Source: Basidiobolus meristosporus CBS 931.73 | Lineage: Eukaryota; Basidiobolomycota; Basidiobolomycetes; Basidiobolales; Basidiobolaceae | DNA: 64,000 nucleotides | Assembly (NCBI GenBank): GCA_002104905.1 | Contig: MCFE01000239.1 | Coordinates: forward strand, 1-64,000 | Direction: 5' to 3' | Shown: positions 32,463-43,760 of the stretch, piece after piece | How positions within the stretch are numbered: the first letter of the stretch is position 1 | How the letters are laid out: every line of letters begins with the position of its first letter | Made by a program: the position numbers and the translations under genes | Notes under the pieces: model-generated | What the model was told of the DNA's origin: nothing | The model's database searches: none | What the model saw: the letters and a program-made list of their open reading frames with translations, nothing else

Positions 32463-32970
32463 CCCAAAGGCTCAAATCACTAGCTAGTAGCTGGAATTCA
32501 GAAGCATACATGGGTGCAGGCTTGTTTCCTTGCTTCAAGTTCTTGATATTGTTGGCAGCAGTTCTGGCTTGGTCAATGTTGCCAAATGTTAGCTCCATTT
32601 CTGTGTGGAAGGCATGGTAGTTGCTGTGCAGAGGGGAGTTGGCTTCTACCAAGGGGGAGAACCATTTCTGGGCAGTTCCAGTAAACAGGTTAGAAATATA
32701 ACCAACTTTTGCTTGATCTGTTGGGAACCAATTGGGTTGTAGTGACAAGTGGTGTTTCATTATGTTTATGAAACCTCAGATTTCACTCTGGGAGCCACTG
32801 AACTTGGTAGTGGAAGTGATCTTGGGATCATGGTAGGAGGGTGCCTGGATAGGCTGTTGAGCAGTTTGGCTCTGGAGCTGAGCAACAGAGTTTCTGAGGT
32901 CAGCATTGTCTTGTTGCAGCTGGGCAAAGGCAGCCATGAGACTTGCAAAGTTATACTCTAGGCTGGACAT
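32413..32970 (-). pseudogene. Gypsy-B gag
   Basis: The start MSSLEYNFASLMAAFAQLQQ continues to KITSTTKFSGSQSEI, stops, and resumes with MKHHLSLQPNWFPTD and YISNLFTGTAQKWFSPLVEA. This is a retrotrans_gag domain. After FQLLASDLSLWGD the frame degenerates and runs directly into the protease, so the nucleic-acid-binding tail is missing. Confidence 0.8.
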
Positions 32971-33004
32971 GTCATGGTGGCAGAAGGCAGAGAAGTCTCT
33001 TGGA

Positions 33005-33390
33005 CTTGTTCAAGAATACTGGACATTGCTAGCTAATTTGTGGGCTATAAAGCCACTAGTTTGTCAAGAATACTATTAATGAGCCTCAATCCTCAACTTT
33101 TGAAGTAAGCGTGACTTTAAAATGTACTGGCTTTAATGCCCTTTAAGAGAGTATTGTACTTAAGCTTCTTATACTATAAGAACTGTAAACTACACCAGCA
33201 GGGTAATAAAGTGGATGCAGCTTTGGCCAATATTCTTACAAAGATAAAGTGTCTATGCCTTTACAGGACAAGCCTAGGGAAAGACTCAGGGTGATACATA
33301 CAGTAGGTATTCCTTTACAAGTTCTTCTCAAGAACTTTGGGTAGAAGGCAGAGATCCACAGGTAAGTCAGGAGCAGTCTGATAAAGCTGT
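33005..33390 (-). repeat. Gypsy-B leader, LTR-D-like
   Basis: The sequence just upstream of Gypsy-B gag resembles the U5 half of LTR-D: compare GGGCTATAAAGCCACTAGTTTG here with GAATAAAGCCACAAGCTTG at 37060, and GTAAACTACACCAGCAGGG with GTAAACTCAACCAGCAGGG. It has the polarity expected of the element's own 5' LTR. It is cut at 33390 by LTR-C. Confidence 0.5.
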
Positions 33391-33683
33391 TATGAATAGA
33401 CACAGGGCAGGAGAGTAGAGCTAGGCAAGGCAGGACCAGGAAAGGACTTGGGTGTGGGTCAACAAGGCATGGCATGTTTCCAAGGCAAGGCTGTTTATTC
33501 AAGACCTGTGTTTATCAGACTGAGGAATACATAAGGGGGATAAGACTTTATATACTTTTTGGCAGTATGGATGCCAAGGAATATTGGCTAATACTGATGG
33601 GGTTCTGGGGTGAGGCACAGTCAGTGTTCAAAGATAGAATATACTAAAGAACAGACTGAAATATCACATGGAGACATTATCCA
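33391..33683 (-). repeat. LTR-C copy, truncated
   Basis: It begins TGTTATGAATAGACACAGGG and matches 27873-28170 closely, including GACTGAGGAATACATAAGGG. It breaks off near 33683 inside the repeat. The other end is missing, so no target duplication can be read. Confidence 0.75.
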
Positions 33684-33900
33684 TCTCCCATGCTGTGATA
33701 GGTTTTTCTGTGGGCTTTATCTTTGGGCATTGTTGTTGTGCTTCAAAGACTATATAGTGTTCCTCTGCTGTTTCATCAGCAAATGCCTCAATTCATGCCT
33801 GTGACGTTGAGCTACCTAAGTTCCTTATTTGAAGCATAGGTACTGCCTTCTCTACCTGGGATATTGATTGTTCTACACATATTGTCTGCTCATCCTGTTT

Positions 33901-34323
33901 CTAGACTATTTTCTGACTTCTCTGGGCCATTGCATCTATCCTATCAGCCACTGTACATAATTGCTTCATTAATGCTTTGATATGAGCTGACAACATACTT
34001 GCTAATATGGGTGGTGGTAATGTTATGGCAGCCACTTGCTGGTCTTCAGCTAAGGGTACTGCATTTGCTACATTCTCATCTGGCTGAGCATTATGGTCAG
34101 CTTGTGGCTCTGCAGAGATTCTCAATTTCCTACTTGACTGAGAGCCTGAGGAGTCTGCATTATCATCTTCAGTGGGCACAATGTTAATATGGCCTTTTTT
34201 GGATGTAGCCCTGCTTGTTGCACTGAATGTCACATCAAGCTGTTGTCCAGCCATTCTTCTGCCGCCATTGGTGGTGGGGTTTGGTTGGGAACCAGATAAC
34301 TTTGCTTTATTTTTTGGCTGCAT
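33901..34323 (-). CDS. Orphan ORF, 140 aa, next to Tnp2 copy B
   Basis: An open minus-strand frame from MQPKNKAKLSGSQPNPTTNG to DRIDAMAQRSQKIV. I do not recognise it. It is rich in Ser, Gln, Asn and Ala with an acidic middle (PTEDDNADSSGSQSSRKLRI), and its C-terminal 40 residues could form a helix. It lies 70-490 bp left of the start of Tnp2 copy B homology and is transcribed away from it. In CACTA elements a second, DNA-binding ORF is common, so it may be that protein; it could also be spurious. Copy A cannot test this because LTR-C cuts it at this place. Confidence 0.35.
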   Translation of the reverse strand: MQPKNKAKLSGSQPNPTTNGGRRMAGQQLDVTFSATSRATSKKGHINIVPTEDDNADSSGSQSSRKLRISAEPQADHNAQPDENVANAVPLAEDQQVAAITLPPPILASMLSAHIKALMKQLCTVADRIDAMAQRSQKIV

Positions 34324-34389
34324 ATATATGGAAGTGAGTCAAGCCAAAGGGGATATAGTGCTACATGTATGTGTGTACATGGTGCCACA

Positions 34390-36919
34390 AGCTTATTCAT
34401 AATGCTTACTATGGCAGGTCATCATTGAATCTTACATTCATGTGGGTGCAATGTCTTAAATACAAGACTGTCTTAAGCTCACATGAGTATTGACTATAAA
34501 GTGATGCAATAGTATTACATTGTTGAAGGTCAAACTGTTTGCCCCATGGACAAGACTACTTTGACTCAATGCTGTAAGAGAAGTGAAAAAAAGTGCATGT
34601 GGCTATTGTGGCAAGCCTCTCAGCCATGAAGCATGCAGACAGCATAGGAAGTATCACAAGGTTCACAGCCAGTGTTTTGCCATACAAGTCATATTTAATT
34701 GTTCATTGGTCACAACTGTACCAGCATTATCTTGCTGGCCAATTGATACTTCTATATCAGTACCTCGATGTCTTTGTCACCTTGTGCAAACTGAGTCAGA
34801 TGAGTTTGTGACCCTTTAGGCTCACCTCAGCCTTCTGAATATGGCACACAGAGTGATAGCTCTGACAAGGAAGGTTCACTAATGGATTCTGAGCCTATCT
34901 CCCCTAAGAACAATACCATGTATGAGTCTGGTCAGATCCCTATATGCAATGAAACAACACCTGTTAAACAAGTGCCATGGATACTTTATGAAGCCAGGTG
35001 AGCCCAGTAATCAATCTGCTGGTAAATGATGTAATGTTGTGTCTAGAGAATTGGTGTGTTTCCACTAATATGAGTAATGGGGGCTTTGAGGATTTATTAT
35101 AACTTCCTGCCAACATCATTCTGGGATGCAACTTACCACGTACATGGTACAAGTGGACAACCATCATGTGACTGGCAGCATATGATCCAGAGACTGTCCT
35201 GATTCCTGGATGTGTAAACAGGTGCATGGCATTCACATCCAAAAATGCAGCCATTGCAATATGCCCAAATTGTCAGGTATCCACCACTATTGATGGAAAA
35301 CATTGCTCACACTGCAGACATATTTTGGTCATACTCCATCTGAGGAAGCTGATGCAGCCCAACAAACATTGCAAAGTAATACAGTGCTGCACTCAGTATC
35401 AATCAAGCGCAAACATATCTAATATATTTGATGGCAAACATTACAAACAGCTAAGAAGCAGGGGCTCCTTTGAAGGTATATATGACCATGCCTTTGCCTT
35501 AGCACTTGATAGATTCTTATTAAACAAGTACTCTACCAGCAAATCATGCTGGCAGCTGATTCTCATTAATCTGAATCTGCCACCCATCATTCAGTATCAG
35601 AGCAATAATCTGCTGGTAGCATCACTGGTATCAGGGCCTAAATCACCATCTAACCTGGATAGCTATGTCTATCCATAGCTGGATGCATTTTGTATGCATT
35701 CCAGTGGGATAACAGTAAATGGACATCATGTAAAAGCGCATATTGTTATCTGCATTGGAGATACCCCAGCCATCAGCAAGATAGCAGGTTTTTCCAGGCG
35801 CAAGGGATGGTATTGCTGTCAAATATGTGAGATCCAGGGGATATACTCCATAACTTGCACACTTTATTAGTACCCAAATGCCAGCACAAAGAACATCATC
35901 TCTCCACAGAGAGAACATGTAGAAGTCAGCATGTAATTGCAGCAAAGCTGGCAAGCTATAAGCTATTGGCTGGAATATGGAATCAATTGGAAACTGGAGA
36001 TACTTAAGAGAGAGGGTATCTGTTGTAGCAAAAGCGTTCCAATTGGAGCAATGCATTTGCTTTTCAACAATATCACTATACAGATGACCAAGTTGTACAT
36101 GGGGCATTTCAAGCTAAATGAACCCTTCAAGATACCAGAGAAATTTGAAAGAATTGGCAAGATATTATAGAGTATCTGCTGCCCTAAGTACTTCTCACAG
36201 GCTCCAATCAATATTCATATGTATATGCAACAATACAAATGCAAAGACTGGATGACCTGGATATGTATTTATTCAAGTGGCATTCTGAAGCCATTCCTAC
36301 CAAGAGTGCATTGGAAGTGTTGGGAGTCATAGGTGTACATTGTGGGAATATTTATCCAGAAGCACATCACTAATGCCAACTTGATGCATCTTCAGCTGTT
36401 GTACAAGGAGTTTGCAACAGGATTTGAGCAGCCATAATACAAACATAAAGCTGAACATGTAGATCTCTGCTGCTACTGTATCCATTCTCTACTCCATCTT
36501 GCATGTTGTGTAGAGAATATTGGGCCTTGCTTCACCTTTTGGGAGTTTCCTATGGTGCAGATGTGTGGGGAGATAGGAAGTCAAGTCAAGTTGTAGGTAC
36601 TACCAAATCCCAATCTCATCAGGAATATTACCTTCAAGTTTGTCATGGATGTGATAGGTTGGCACATGGAGGACAGCCAGGAAAAGCTGGAAAATACTGA
36701 GGACAAATGTGCACATGGAGACACCAATGTCTATGGCATTAAGAAGCTGAGCAGCCCTAATGTGTGGGTAACCAGCTAAGTAATGTAAAGTGGGGTTGGG
36801 TGCAACAAGCATTTGATTTTATGAGAAAAGCTCTACCAAGGCATGCCAGATTTCTCTTGATCACAAGCCAATTTCTACACTGTTCAATACAGAACTCACA
36901 CAAACAAGAGCCAGAGCAC
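34390..36919 (+). pseudogene. Tnp2 (CACTA-like) transposase pseudogene, copy B
   Basis: Second transposase copy, collinear with 656-2815. The N-terminal finger region is near 34590-34660 (CGYCGKPLSHEACRQHR). The core frame 35226-35678 runs from CPNCQVSTTIDGKHCSHC through FALALDRFLLNKYSTSKSCW and INLNLPPIIQYQSNNLL to SGPKSPSNLDSY. After a stop, IVICIGDTPAISKIAGFS and CQICEIQGIYSIT follow (about 35740-35860), then KSVPIGAMHLLFNNI (about 36020-36080), the region that in active Tnp2 proteins carries a catalytic Asp before MH (here Gly-Ala). Frameshifts and stops are scattered. It is split at 36919 by LTR-D and continues at 37990. Confidence 0.78.
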
Positions 36920-37989
36920 TGTGATGGTGTAGATGTTCAAGGGAGAGATACATCCAACACTTCTCAAGTGTTTAGTATGTGGGGTGCTCACTGGGTGCAA
37001 TAATCTCTGACAAAAGCTTGCTAGGAATACTTGGGCTCTGTCTCTAATCTGATGTGATGGGGAATAAAGCCACAAGCTTGTCAAGTGAAAACTATTGAGC
37101 TACAGTTCCCTACTAGTTGGTGTCTTGACAAAAGTATGTGCTGGGTTAAGCATCCTTTGAGATGACAATGTACTAAAGCATCCAAAGTCAAAGCAACTGT
37201 AAACTCAACCAGCAGGGACTTGATAAGAATGCATCTGTGGTCTATAGTTACAAAGATAGAAAAGTATCTTAGCCTGTACATAAACAAACTTGGGAAAAAA
37301 TCAAACATAATAAAAGATACCTACTCTGAATATTCCTCACAAGTAGTGCCTCCAAGGTCAGTTGGCTGTCAGTGCAGTTTCCTGGGAGTGTCCTGTGGTC
37401 TGGGGTTGGAAGTTTAGGTAGTAGCAGGTAGCAGTGATTGCATTAATCAACAAGTAGGTATGTTGATAAAAGGGATGATGATTTATTGTTGAGGGATTGC
37501 CTCCCTTGTATACATTTCTCACTGGCTAAGCAATTGCTAATCATGGTGTTCCAGAAGGTTCCAGAGATCAATAGAAATCTTAATCACATCAGAATGAGCT
37601 AAGAGTATTCTGGGTAGGTGCCAGATGGCTCTAACAGGCACACCACATCCAACTAATCAGGATTCAGTAGTCTGAAACCGGTGTAACATAGGGATACCAT
37701 ATATGGTATAGAGATGGTAGGGATATTTATACAGGTGGACCATGTGTCATGGGTACTGGCACTGGCGCATGCCAAATATTGAAGCACTTACAGCTAGTAA
37801 TCTTACATAAAGTGAAGGATAACTTATGCAATAAGGTAAGCAGGTGTGATAGTCAGCCAGCTTATAGGATAGTACTGATCAAGTAAGACAAATGGGATAA
37901 AACTAAAATCAGTGTAGTAGAGAAATAGGGAAGTAGAAAATATGCAAATGAGCATATCTGTCAGTGGGTGTCACTATGACCCCACTACA
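36920..37989 (-). repeat. LTR-D, full-length solo copy in Tnp2 copy B
   Basis: This 1,070-bp insertion reads, on the minus strand, TGTAGTGGGG to CATCACA. GCAC flanks it on both sides (36916-36919, 37990-37993), or AGCAC if the terminal A is counted. Copies A and C of Tnp2 show the empty site (GAGCACAACTATAA; CAGCACACCAGTAA). The minus-strand TATA box lies near 37500-37515. It is one of the longer LTRs in the window and defines the ends of the LTR-D family. Confidence 0.78.
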
Positions 37990-38331
37990 GCACACCTATA
38001 AGGGGGACTAGAATCCAGCAGGGAGAAGGAATATATTGGCTAAATACCAAAAAGTCCTTTGTGGATATTCAGGAGGTATTCATGGCAGAAGTGGCAACAA
38101 CCAAGTATATGTTTGCAAGATGTATATGTTACTAGCAGTACAAGGTATATGGCAACTTTGCAAGTATCACACTAAAAAGCTGTAAAGTTGAGGTGATAGA
38201 AGTATGTCATTTGCAGCAGGTGTGCACATCTGTAGATGCTAGTAAGCAGGAGGCCATAGTTTTTTTTTGATTCAAGCTATATGCGGAATACAAAAGGTAG
38301 TAGGGGGTAAGCAAATAAAGAGGGGTGATTC
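37990..38331 (+). pseudogene. Tnp2 copy B, 3' coding piece
   Basis: It continues copy B after LTR-D: RIQQGEGIYWLNTKKSFVDI and EVATTKYMFARCICY can be read, with stops. It matches 10440-10790 and the minus strand of 26964-27310. Copia-B copy 1 interrupts it after GATTC at 38331. The tail continues at 42768. Confidence 0.6.
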
Positions 38332-38682
38332 TGTTGTAAAAATTTGTATATCCACCTATATATTCACCTAACTTAGTCACTTAGATCATCACCTTCAAAT
38401 CCTAGAGAATACTGACCAAATTCCTTGTTGGGATTTACTTAGAATGTTTTTCACCAAAATACCAGGTACCCAGAACATGAAAATTCTCAAAGTTGTCCAA
38501 ACAGCCCCAAACTTTGCACACATGTTCTTGGGACCTTCCTTAACCTATTCTACATGCTTGTAATGCTAAGACCATGTAAAAAGATAAATACTACTTTTAC
38601 ATTCAGTAAATCATTAAGTGAAAACCACATAATCTACTTGTCCTCCCAAATCAGTTCTAATATCTCCAAGACTCTTACAACA
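38332..38682 (+). repeat. Copia-B copy 1, 5' LTR
   Basis: Termini are TGTTG and CAACA. The TATA-like AAAAAGATAAATACT lies near 38578-38592. The primer site GGTTATGAGCCC follows at 38683-38694. The LTR carries the TATATCCACCTATATATTC variant shared with 26613-26963 and not with its own 3' LTR. Confidence 0.9.
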
Positions 38683-38711
38683 GGTTATGAGCCCCAAGTG
38701 GTCACTTGCTG

Positions 38712-41700
38712 CAATGTCGACTACTGCTATTACTGAAATTTTTCCCTCTGCTGAAAAGTTGGATGGATCTAACTACCAAGTGTGGAAGGTGAAGATGAAG
38801 ATTCTGCTACAAGAAAGAGGCCTTTGAGATATTGTCACAGGTGAAGAATGCCCTCCTAAAAATGTGGGAGAGGAAGCCTTAAAGTACCAGAAGAAAGAGC
38901 AAAGTGACTTTAACTGCATTTGCCTTAATGTCAAGGACAAATTGCTAATTCAATGCTCAAGAGCAAAAATGGCAAAGAACTGAAGATTTGACCTTAAATT
39001 ACGTATATGGAAGGCTCCTGGATGAAGAATTAAGAAAATCAAGTGCCAATAAGAAGGAAGAAGAAAATGCTTTAATAAGCAATGATAGCCAACAAAGAAG
39101 ATACCCAAGACCCTACAAAGGCAACAGCAACCTATTTTGCAACTACTGCAAAAGGAAAGGACACACATCAGACCGGTGTCTCAAAAAGAGAGATTATCAG
39201 CAAAAGAAGCCTGAATATGGAAATGCTGCAACAACTGAAGATAGACTATTCATATCTGCACTGAATATGACCACAAACAAGGATTCTCAGAAGTGGTATA
39301 TTGACTCTGGAGCTTCTCAACACTTTACACACCAAAAAGAGCTTTTTACCCAATATCAAGAAATTCCAATTAAGAAGGTTTTCATGGGTGACAATAGAAT
39401 ACTTGATGCAGTGGGAGAAGGAACTATCCAAGTAAACCTTAGAAGCAGTGAAGGAAGCCATACACTGACCTTTAAAGAAGTACTCTACGTACCAGAAATA
39501 GCCAAGAACCTACTCTCTGTAAGCAAGGCCAAAGCAGAACAACTCAGTTTCAGTTTTGACAATTCTGGATGCAGGATCACTGATCAAAATGGTGCCCATA
39601 TTGCTTTGGGCATCAGAGATCAGAATCTATACAAGTTGACTTATATTCCATCATATTTGGAAGCCAATATAAGTAACTTAAATGAAGAAACACCAATGCT
39701 TTGGCGCAGGAGATTTGGACACATCAATTTTGATTATTTGCGTAAAATGATCATAGATCATCTAATTTCTGGAGTGAAAATTGATCCCCCAGCTAATTTG
39801 GAGCACTGTGAAGCCTGCATATATGGGAAACAAGCCAGACAACCTTTCAAGAGCTCTGGGTTAATCAAAACTAAGAAAAAATTAGATCTAATTCACTCAG
39901 ATCTGTGTGGACCTATGCAAAATTTATCCCTAGGTGGGATGAAGTATTTATTCACTTTTTTGATGATTATACAAGATACACATGGGTCTACTTCATGGAG
40001 AAAAAGGAAGAAGCTCTGTCTAAGCTCAGGGAGTTTAAAGCCATGGTGGAGAGAGAAACTGGTGAAAAAATCAAGAAAATACGCTCTGACAATGGTGGAG
40101 AATATACCTCAAAACTCTTCATCCACTTCTGCAGAATTCATGGGATAAAGCAAGAGACTACTGTACCATACTCCCCACAGCAAAATGGAGTAGCAGAATG
40201 AGCTAACAGATCAATAATTGATATGGCAAGATCTATGATCCATGATCAAAAATTATCCTATGATTTTTGGGCGGAATCAGTTGCCACTGCTGTATACCTT
40301 AAAAATAGGAGTTATAACAGAATACTTTGTGATTCTACTCTATTTGAAGCATAGTATGGATACAGACCAAGTGCAGAGCATCTATGAATATTTGGGTGTA
40401 CAGCATATGCCAAAAAACTGGCCTGAAATCAGTCAAAATTTGAGCCAAAAAGTGTAAAATGCATATTTTTGGGCTACTGCAATGAGAGTAAGGCATACAG
40501 ACTCTACAATACCAAAGCAAAGAAGCTGAGCAAGTCCAGGGATGTGTTGTTTGATGAAAATTCAAAATTTTCACAAAAAATGACATCAGATGATGACATA
40601 AATTTGATATCAAGTTCACCAATTGTCAGGATTGAATCAGAGCAAAACAATGAAAATTCTTTCACTCCAGAGGACTCTGCAGCCATGGTTCAGCCAGAAT
40701 CAGTGCCCAGGAATATCCCAGAAGTGATCATTCCAGTATCAAATGCCTGGAGATCCAATCAGACAAGAAATAGCCCAAATTACTATATCAATGAGGGTAC
40801 AAACTTAGCCTATGCCTATTCAGTCCATGTTGATGAACCCCAGACTGTAAAAGAGGCCCTAAATAGCCCTCAGACAAAGCTTTGGAGATCTGCAATGACT
40901 GAGGAATATCAGGCCCTGATGGAAAATCAAACTTGGGACTTAGTCAAATTACCAATCAACCAAAAATCAATTGGATGCAGATAGGTATTCAAGACAAAAT
41001 ACAAAGCTGAAGGTACAATCAAAAGATACAAAGCAAGACTTGTAGCCAAAGAATACTCTCAAACAAAAGGACTTGACTATACTGAGACCTTTGCACCGGT
41101 AGCCAAGTTTAATTCCATCAGATTAATATTGGCTATTGCAGCCAAATATAAGTTTTTTATTCATCAAATGGATGTAAAAACTGCATTTTTGAATGAAGAA
41201 CTTGATGAGGACGTGTATATAGACTAGCCTGATGAGTTTGTTGACCAAGATAACCCCCATTTGGTCTGCAAGCTTAAAAAGTCACTATATGGTCTCAAAC
41301 AATCACCAAGAGCCTGGAATTGCAAGATAGATTCTTATTTGGAATCCTTGAGTTTCAAAAGAAGTAATGCTGACTATAGTATATACTATAAGCCAGATAG
41401 AGCAAATCCAGTTCTATTAGCTCTATATGTGGATGATCTTATTATAGCCGCCAATAACCTAAGAATATTGGAAGTGACTAAATCTAGGCTATCTAAGGAG
41501 TTCAAGATGTCTGATCTAGGAGAACTTAGTTACTACTTAGGGATTAAGTTCTCCATAGACAGAAGTACCCAGAATATCACCCCAAGTCAATCCAAGTATA
41601 TTCAAGATATACTAAAGAAGTACAAAATGGAAGATTGTAAACTGGCAGCTATCCCAATGGAGACAAACCTTAACTTGGTCAAAACTCAACCAAATCAGCA

Positions 41701-42405
41701 GAGCTTGGTGCCATCTGGAAGCCCTGACGTTCCTTATCAATCTATGATTGGCAGTCTGATGTATTACATGCTTGGAACACGTCCAGATATCTCATATTCA
41801 GTGGGAGTTGTCAGCCAACATAATCAGAACTATGGATCTGATCATATTGCAGCAGTTAAGGGGATTTTTAGATACCTAAGAGGAACTGCTGATATCTGCT
41901 TAAGATACACTTATAAGAGCTCAGAACAGGATCTTGTGGGATACTCTGATGCTGATTGGGGACAAAATTTAGAAGACAGAAGATCCATCACAGGATACAC
42001 CTTTCTTTACTGTAAAGGAGCAATTTCATGGAATTCAAGAAAGCAACCAACCGTAGTACTTTCCACCACAGAGGCAGAGTATATGGCAGCCTGTGAAGCT
42101 ACAAAAGAAGCAATGTGGTTAAGAAAGCTCTTTACAGATTTAGGCCTATGCCAAAAAATGCCTATTACTTTATTTCAAGATAATCAAGGATGTATACAAT
42201 TAGGTAGAAATCCAACTTTTCATGCTAGAACCAAGCACAAAGATATTAGACATCATTTCATATGTGAGCGATAGAGAATTACTTAGTTAGCTTAGTTTAC
42301 TGTCCTACAGATGAAATGCTTGCAGACATATTTACCAAACCTTTAGCTAGAGACAAGTTTAAATATCTTAGGTCAAAATTAGGACTAGTCAGTATGAACA
42401 TTTAG
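38712..42405 (+). pseudogene. Copia-B copy 1 gag-pol
   Basis: Gag starts at ATG 38716 with MSTTAITEIFPSAEKLDGSN and is broken by TGA at 38827 and by a ~250-bp deletion near 38980. The frame 38988-40148 holds the zinc knuckle CNYCKRKGHTSDRC, protease DSGAS (YIDSGASQHF), the integrase HHCC region (FGHINFDYL ... CEACIYGKQARQPF) and DLIHSDLCGP. A frameshift near 39960 shifts integrase to 39905-40201 (SDNGGEYTSK), which ends at the TGA also found in copy 2. RT and RNase H, 41261-42274, are open: KSLYGLKQSPRAWN, LYVDDLI and LSTTEAEYMAACEATKEAMW. Stops lie at 40201, 40352, 40984 and 41228. Confidence 0.88.
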
Positions 42406-42416
42406 CTGAGTGGGAG

Positions 42417-42767
42417 TGTTGTAAAAATTTGTATTTCCACCTAAATATTCACCTAACGTAGTCACTTAGATCATCACCTTCAAATCCTAGAGAATACTGA
42501 CCAAATTCCTTGTCAGGATTTACTTAGAATGTTTTTCACCAAAATATCAGGTACCCAGAACATGAGAATTCTCAAAGTTGTCCAAACAGCCCCAAACTTT
42601 GCACACATGTTTTTGGGACCTTCCTTAACCTATTCTACGTGTTTGTAGTGCCAAGACCAGGTAAAAGTATAAATACTACTTTTACATTCAATAAATCATT
42701 AAGTGAAAACCGCATAATCTACTTGTCCTCCCAAATCACTTCCAATATCTCCAAGACTCTTACAACA
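42417..42767 (+). repeat. Copia-B copy 1, 3' LTR
   Basis: It starts TGTTG just after the polypurine tract GAGTGGGAG (42407-42416). It ends CAACA at 42767, followed by GATTC. It differs from the 5' LTR at more than ten sites. Confidence 0.9.
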
Positions 42768-43380
42768 GATTCTACAGTGGAATATACAAATTGCACAAGG
42801 GGAGGTAGAGAAAGGAAATACCACTTGGTAAATTGATACAGTAGCATTATACAGAACCAGCTGCAGACTGCCATGCTGCCAATATAATGCCATCAGAGTC
42901 TTGCTGTAAGGTGGTTGAAATACCATCAAGTTTCTTGCCATATAAGGCAATTGGATGTCCTGGCCAGTTGGATCCATTTAAAAGAGTTCTAGAGTGCAAT
43001 AAGACCACAACAATACCATGCAATTAATGTCACAGCACCAATCAAATCTTGTCAAGTTTTATCACTATATTTGGTAGTAAAATTAGCAAAAGCCATCATG
43101 ATCCTGTCATATGATTGTTAACAGGGTCACTAATTCCAAGCTGCTGGTATTATGACAGTCTCTTAATGGGATCCTGACAGCTGATCTGGATTGGATCCAC
43201 CCACAGGACCAAATTATTTTCCACATGGAGATAGTAGTGGGTAAGCAAATAAATAGGGGTGATTCTTCTGTGAAATATATGAATTGAGCAAGGGGAGGTA
43301 GAAAAAGGAAATACCATTAGGAAAACTGGTATTGTTGCAGTATACAGAACTAGCAGTAGGCTGCAATACTACCATGATAA
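42768..43380 (+). repeat. Tnp2 tail, tandem units
   Basis: Unit 1 (42768-43260, 493 bp) and the start of unit 2 (43261-43380) are head-to-tail copies; each begins GATTCT and soon reads GGGGAGGTAGA and GGAAATACCA. Unit 2 continues at 48066 after Copia-B copy 2. The same unit occurs once in Tnp2 copy A (10785-11235). Non-coding; it probably represents the 3' terminal region of the element, with subterminal motifs such as CAGCTGATCTGGATTGGAT. Confidence 0.65.
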
Positions 43381-43729
43381 TGTTGTAAAAATTTGAATTT
43401 CCACCTAAATATTCACCTAACTTAGTCACTTAGATCATCACCTTCAAATCCTAGAGAATACTGACCAAATTCTTTGTTGGGATATACTTAGAATGTTTTC
43501 ACCAAAATACCAGGTACCCAGAACATGAAAATTCTCAAAGTTGTCCAAACAGCCCCAAACTTGGCACACATGTTCTTGGGACCTTCCTTAACCTATTCTA
43601 CATGTTTGTTATGCCAAGACCAGGTAAAAGTATAAATACTACTTTTACAATCAATAAATCATTAAGTGAAAACCACATAATCTACTTGTTCTCCCAATCA
43701 CTTCCAATATCTCCAAGACTCTTACAACA
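43381..43729 (+). repeat. Copia-B copy 2, 5' LTR
   Basis: TGTTG to CAACA, 349 bp. The promoter candidate AAAAGTATAAATACT is at 43627-43641. Primer site GGTTATGAGCCC at 43730-43741. Confidence 0.93.
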
Positions 43730-43741
43730 GGTTATGAGCCC
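43730..43741 (+). other. Copia-B primer-binding site (half-tRNA type)
   Basis: GGTTATGAGCCC directly abuts the LTR end. It is complementary to the anticodon stem-loop GGGCTCATAACC of initiator methionine tRNA, so priming is likely by a tRNA half cut in the anticodon loop, as known for Drosophila copia and yeast Ty5. Identical in Copia-A (10041-10052) and at 38683 and 26601. Confidence 0.75.
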
Positions 43742-43760
43742 CAAGCTGTCACTTGCTGCA

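Larger units (their letters stand above)
28620..32970 (-). mobile_element. Gypsy-B retrotransposon body, rearranged
   Basis: A minus-strand Ty3/gypsy element with gag at 32413-32970, protease and RT at 30960-32462, RNase H at 30746-31072, integrase finger at 30143-30607 and integrase C-terminus at 28765-29035. An LTR-D segment (29036-30012) replaces the integrase core. It is a different family from Gypsy-A: gag begins MSSLEYNFASLMAAFAQLQQ and no zinc knuckle is visible. Its flanking LTRs cannot be assigned securely. Confidence 0.8.
38332..42767 (+). mobile_element. Copia-B copy 1, full-length, degenerate
   Basis: LTRs at 38332-38682 (351 bp) and 42417-42767 (351 bp) bound the element, which is flanked by the exact duplication GATTC (38327-38331, 42768-42772). 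Tnp2 copy A at 10785-10810 shows the empty site. The element is 4.4 kb because a ~250-bp piece of gag is deleted. The same LTR/Tnp2 junction occurs inverted at 26963/26964. Confidence 0.92.

Noticed and set aside
33236-33502. 88-aa minus frame spanning the LTR-C edge at 33391.
   Set aside because: It runs across a repeat junction and has a low-complexity Leu/Ser/Pro composition with no domain; chance opening.
39905-40201. A frame overlapping the main Copia-B copy 1 pol frame, as if a second gene.
   Set aside because: It is the same integrase continued after a one-base frameshift, as copy 2 shows in a single frame.
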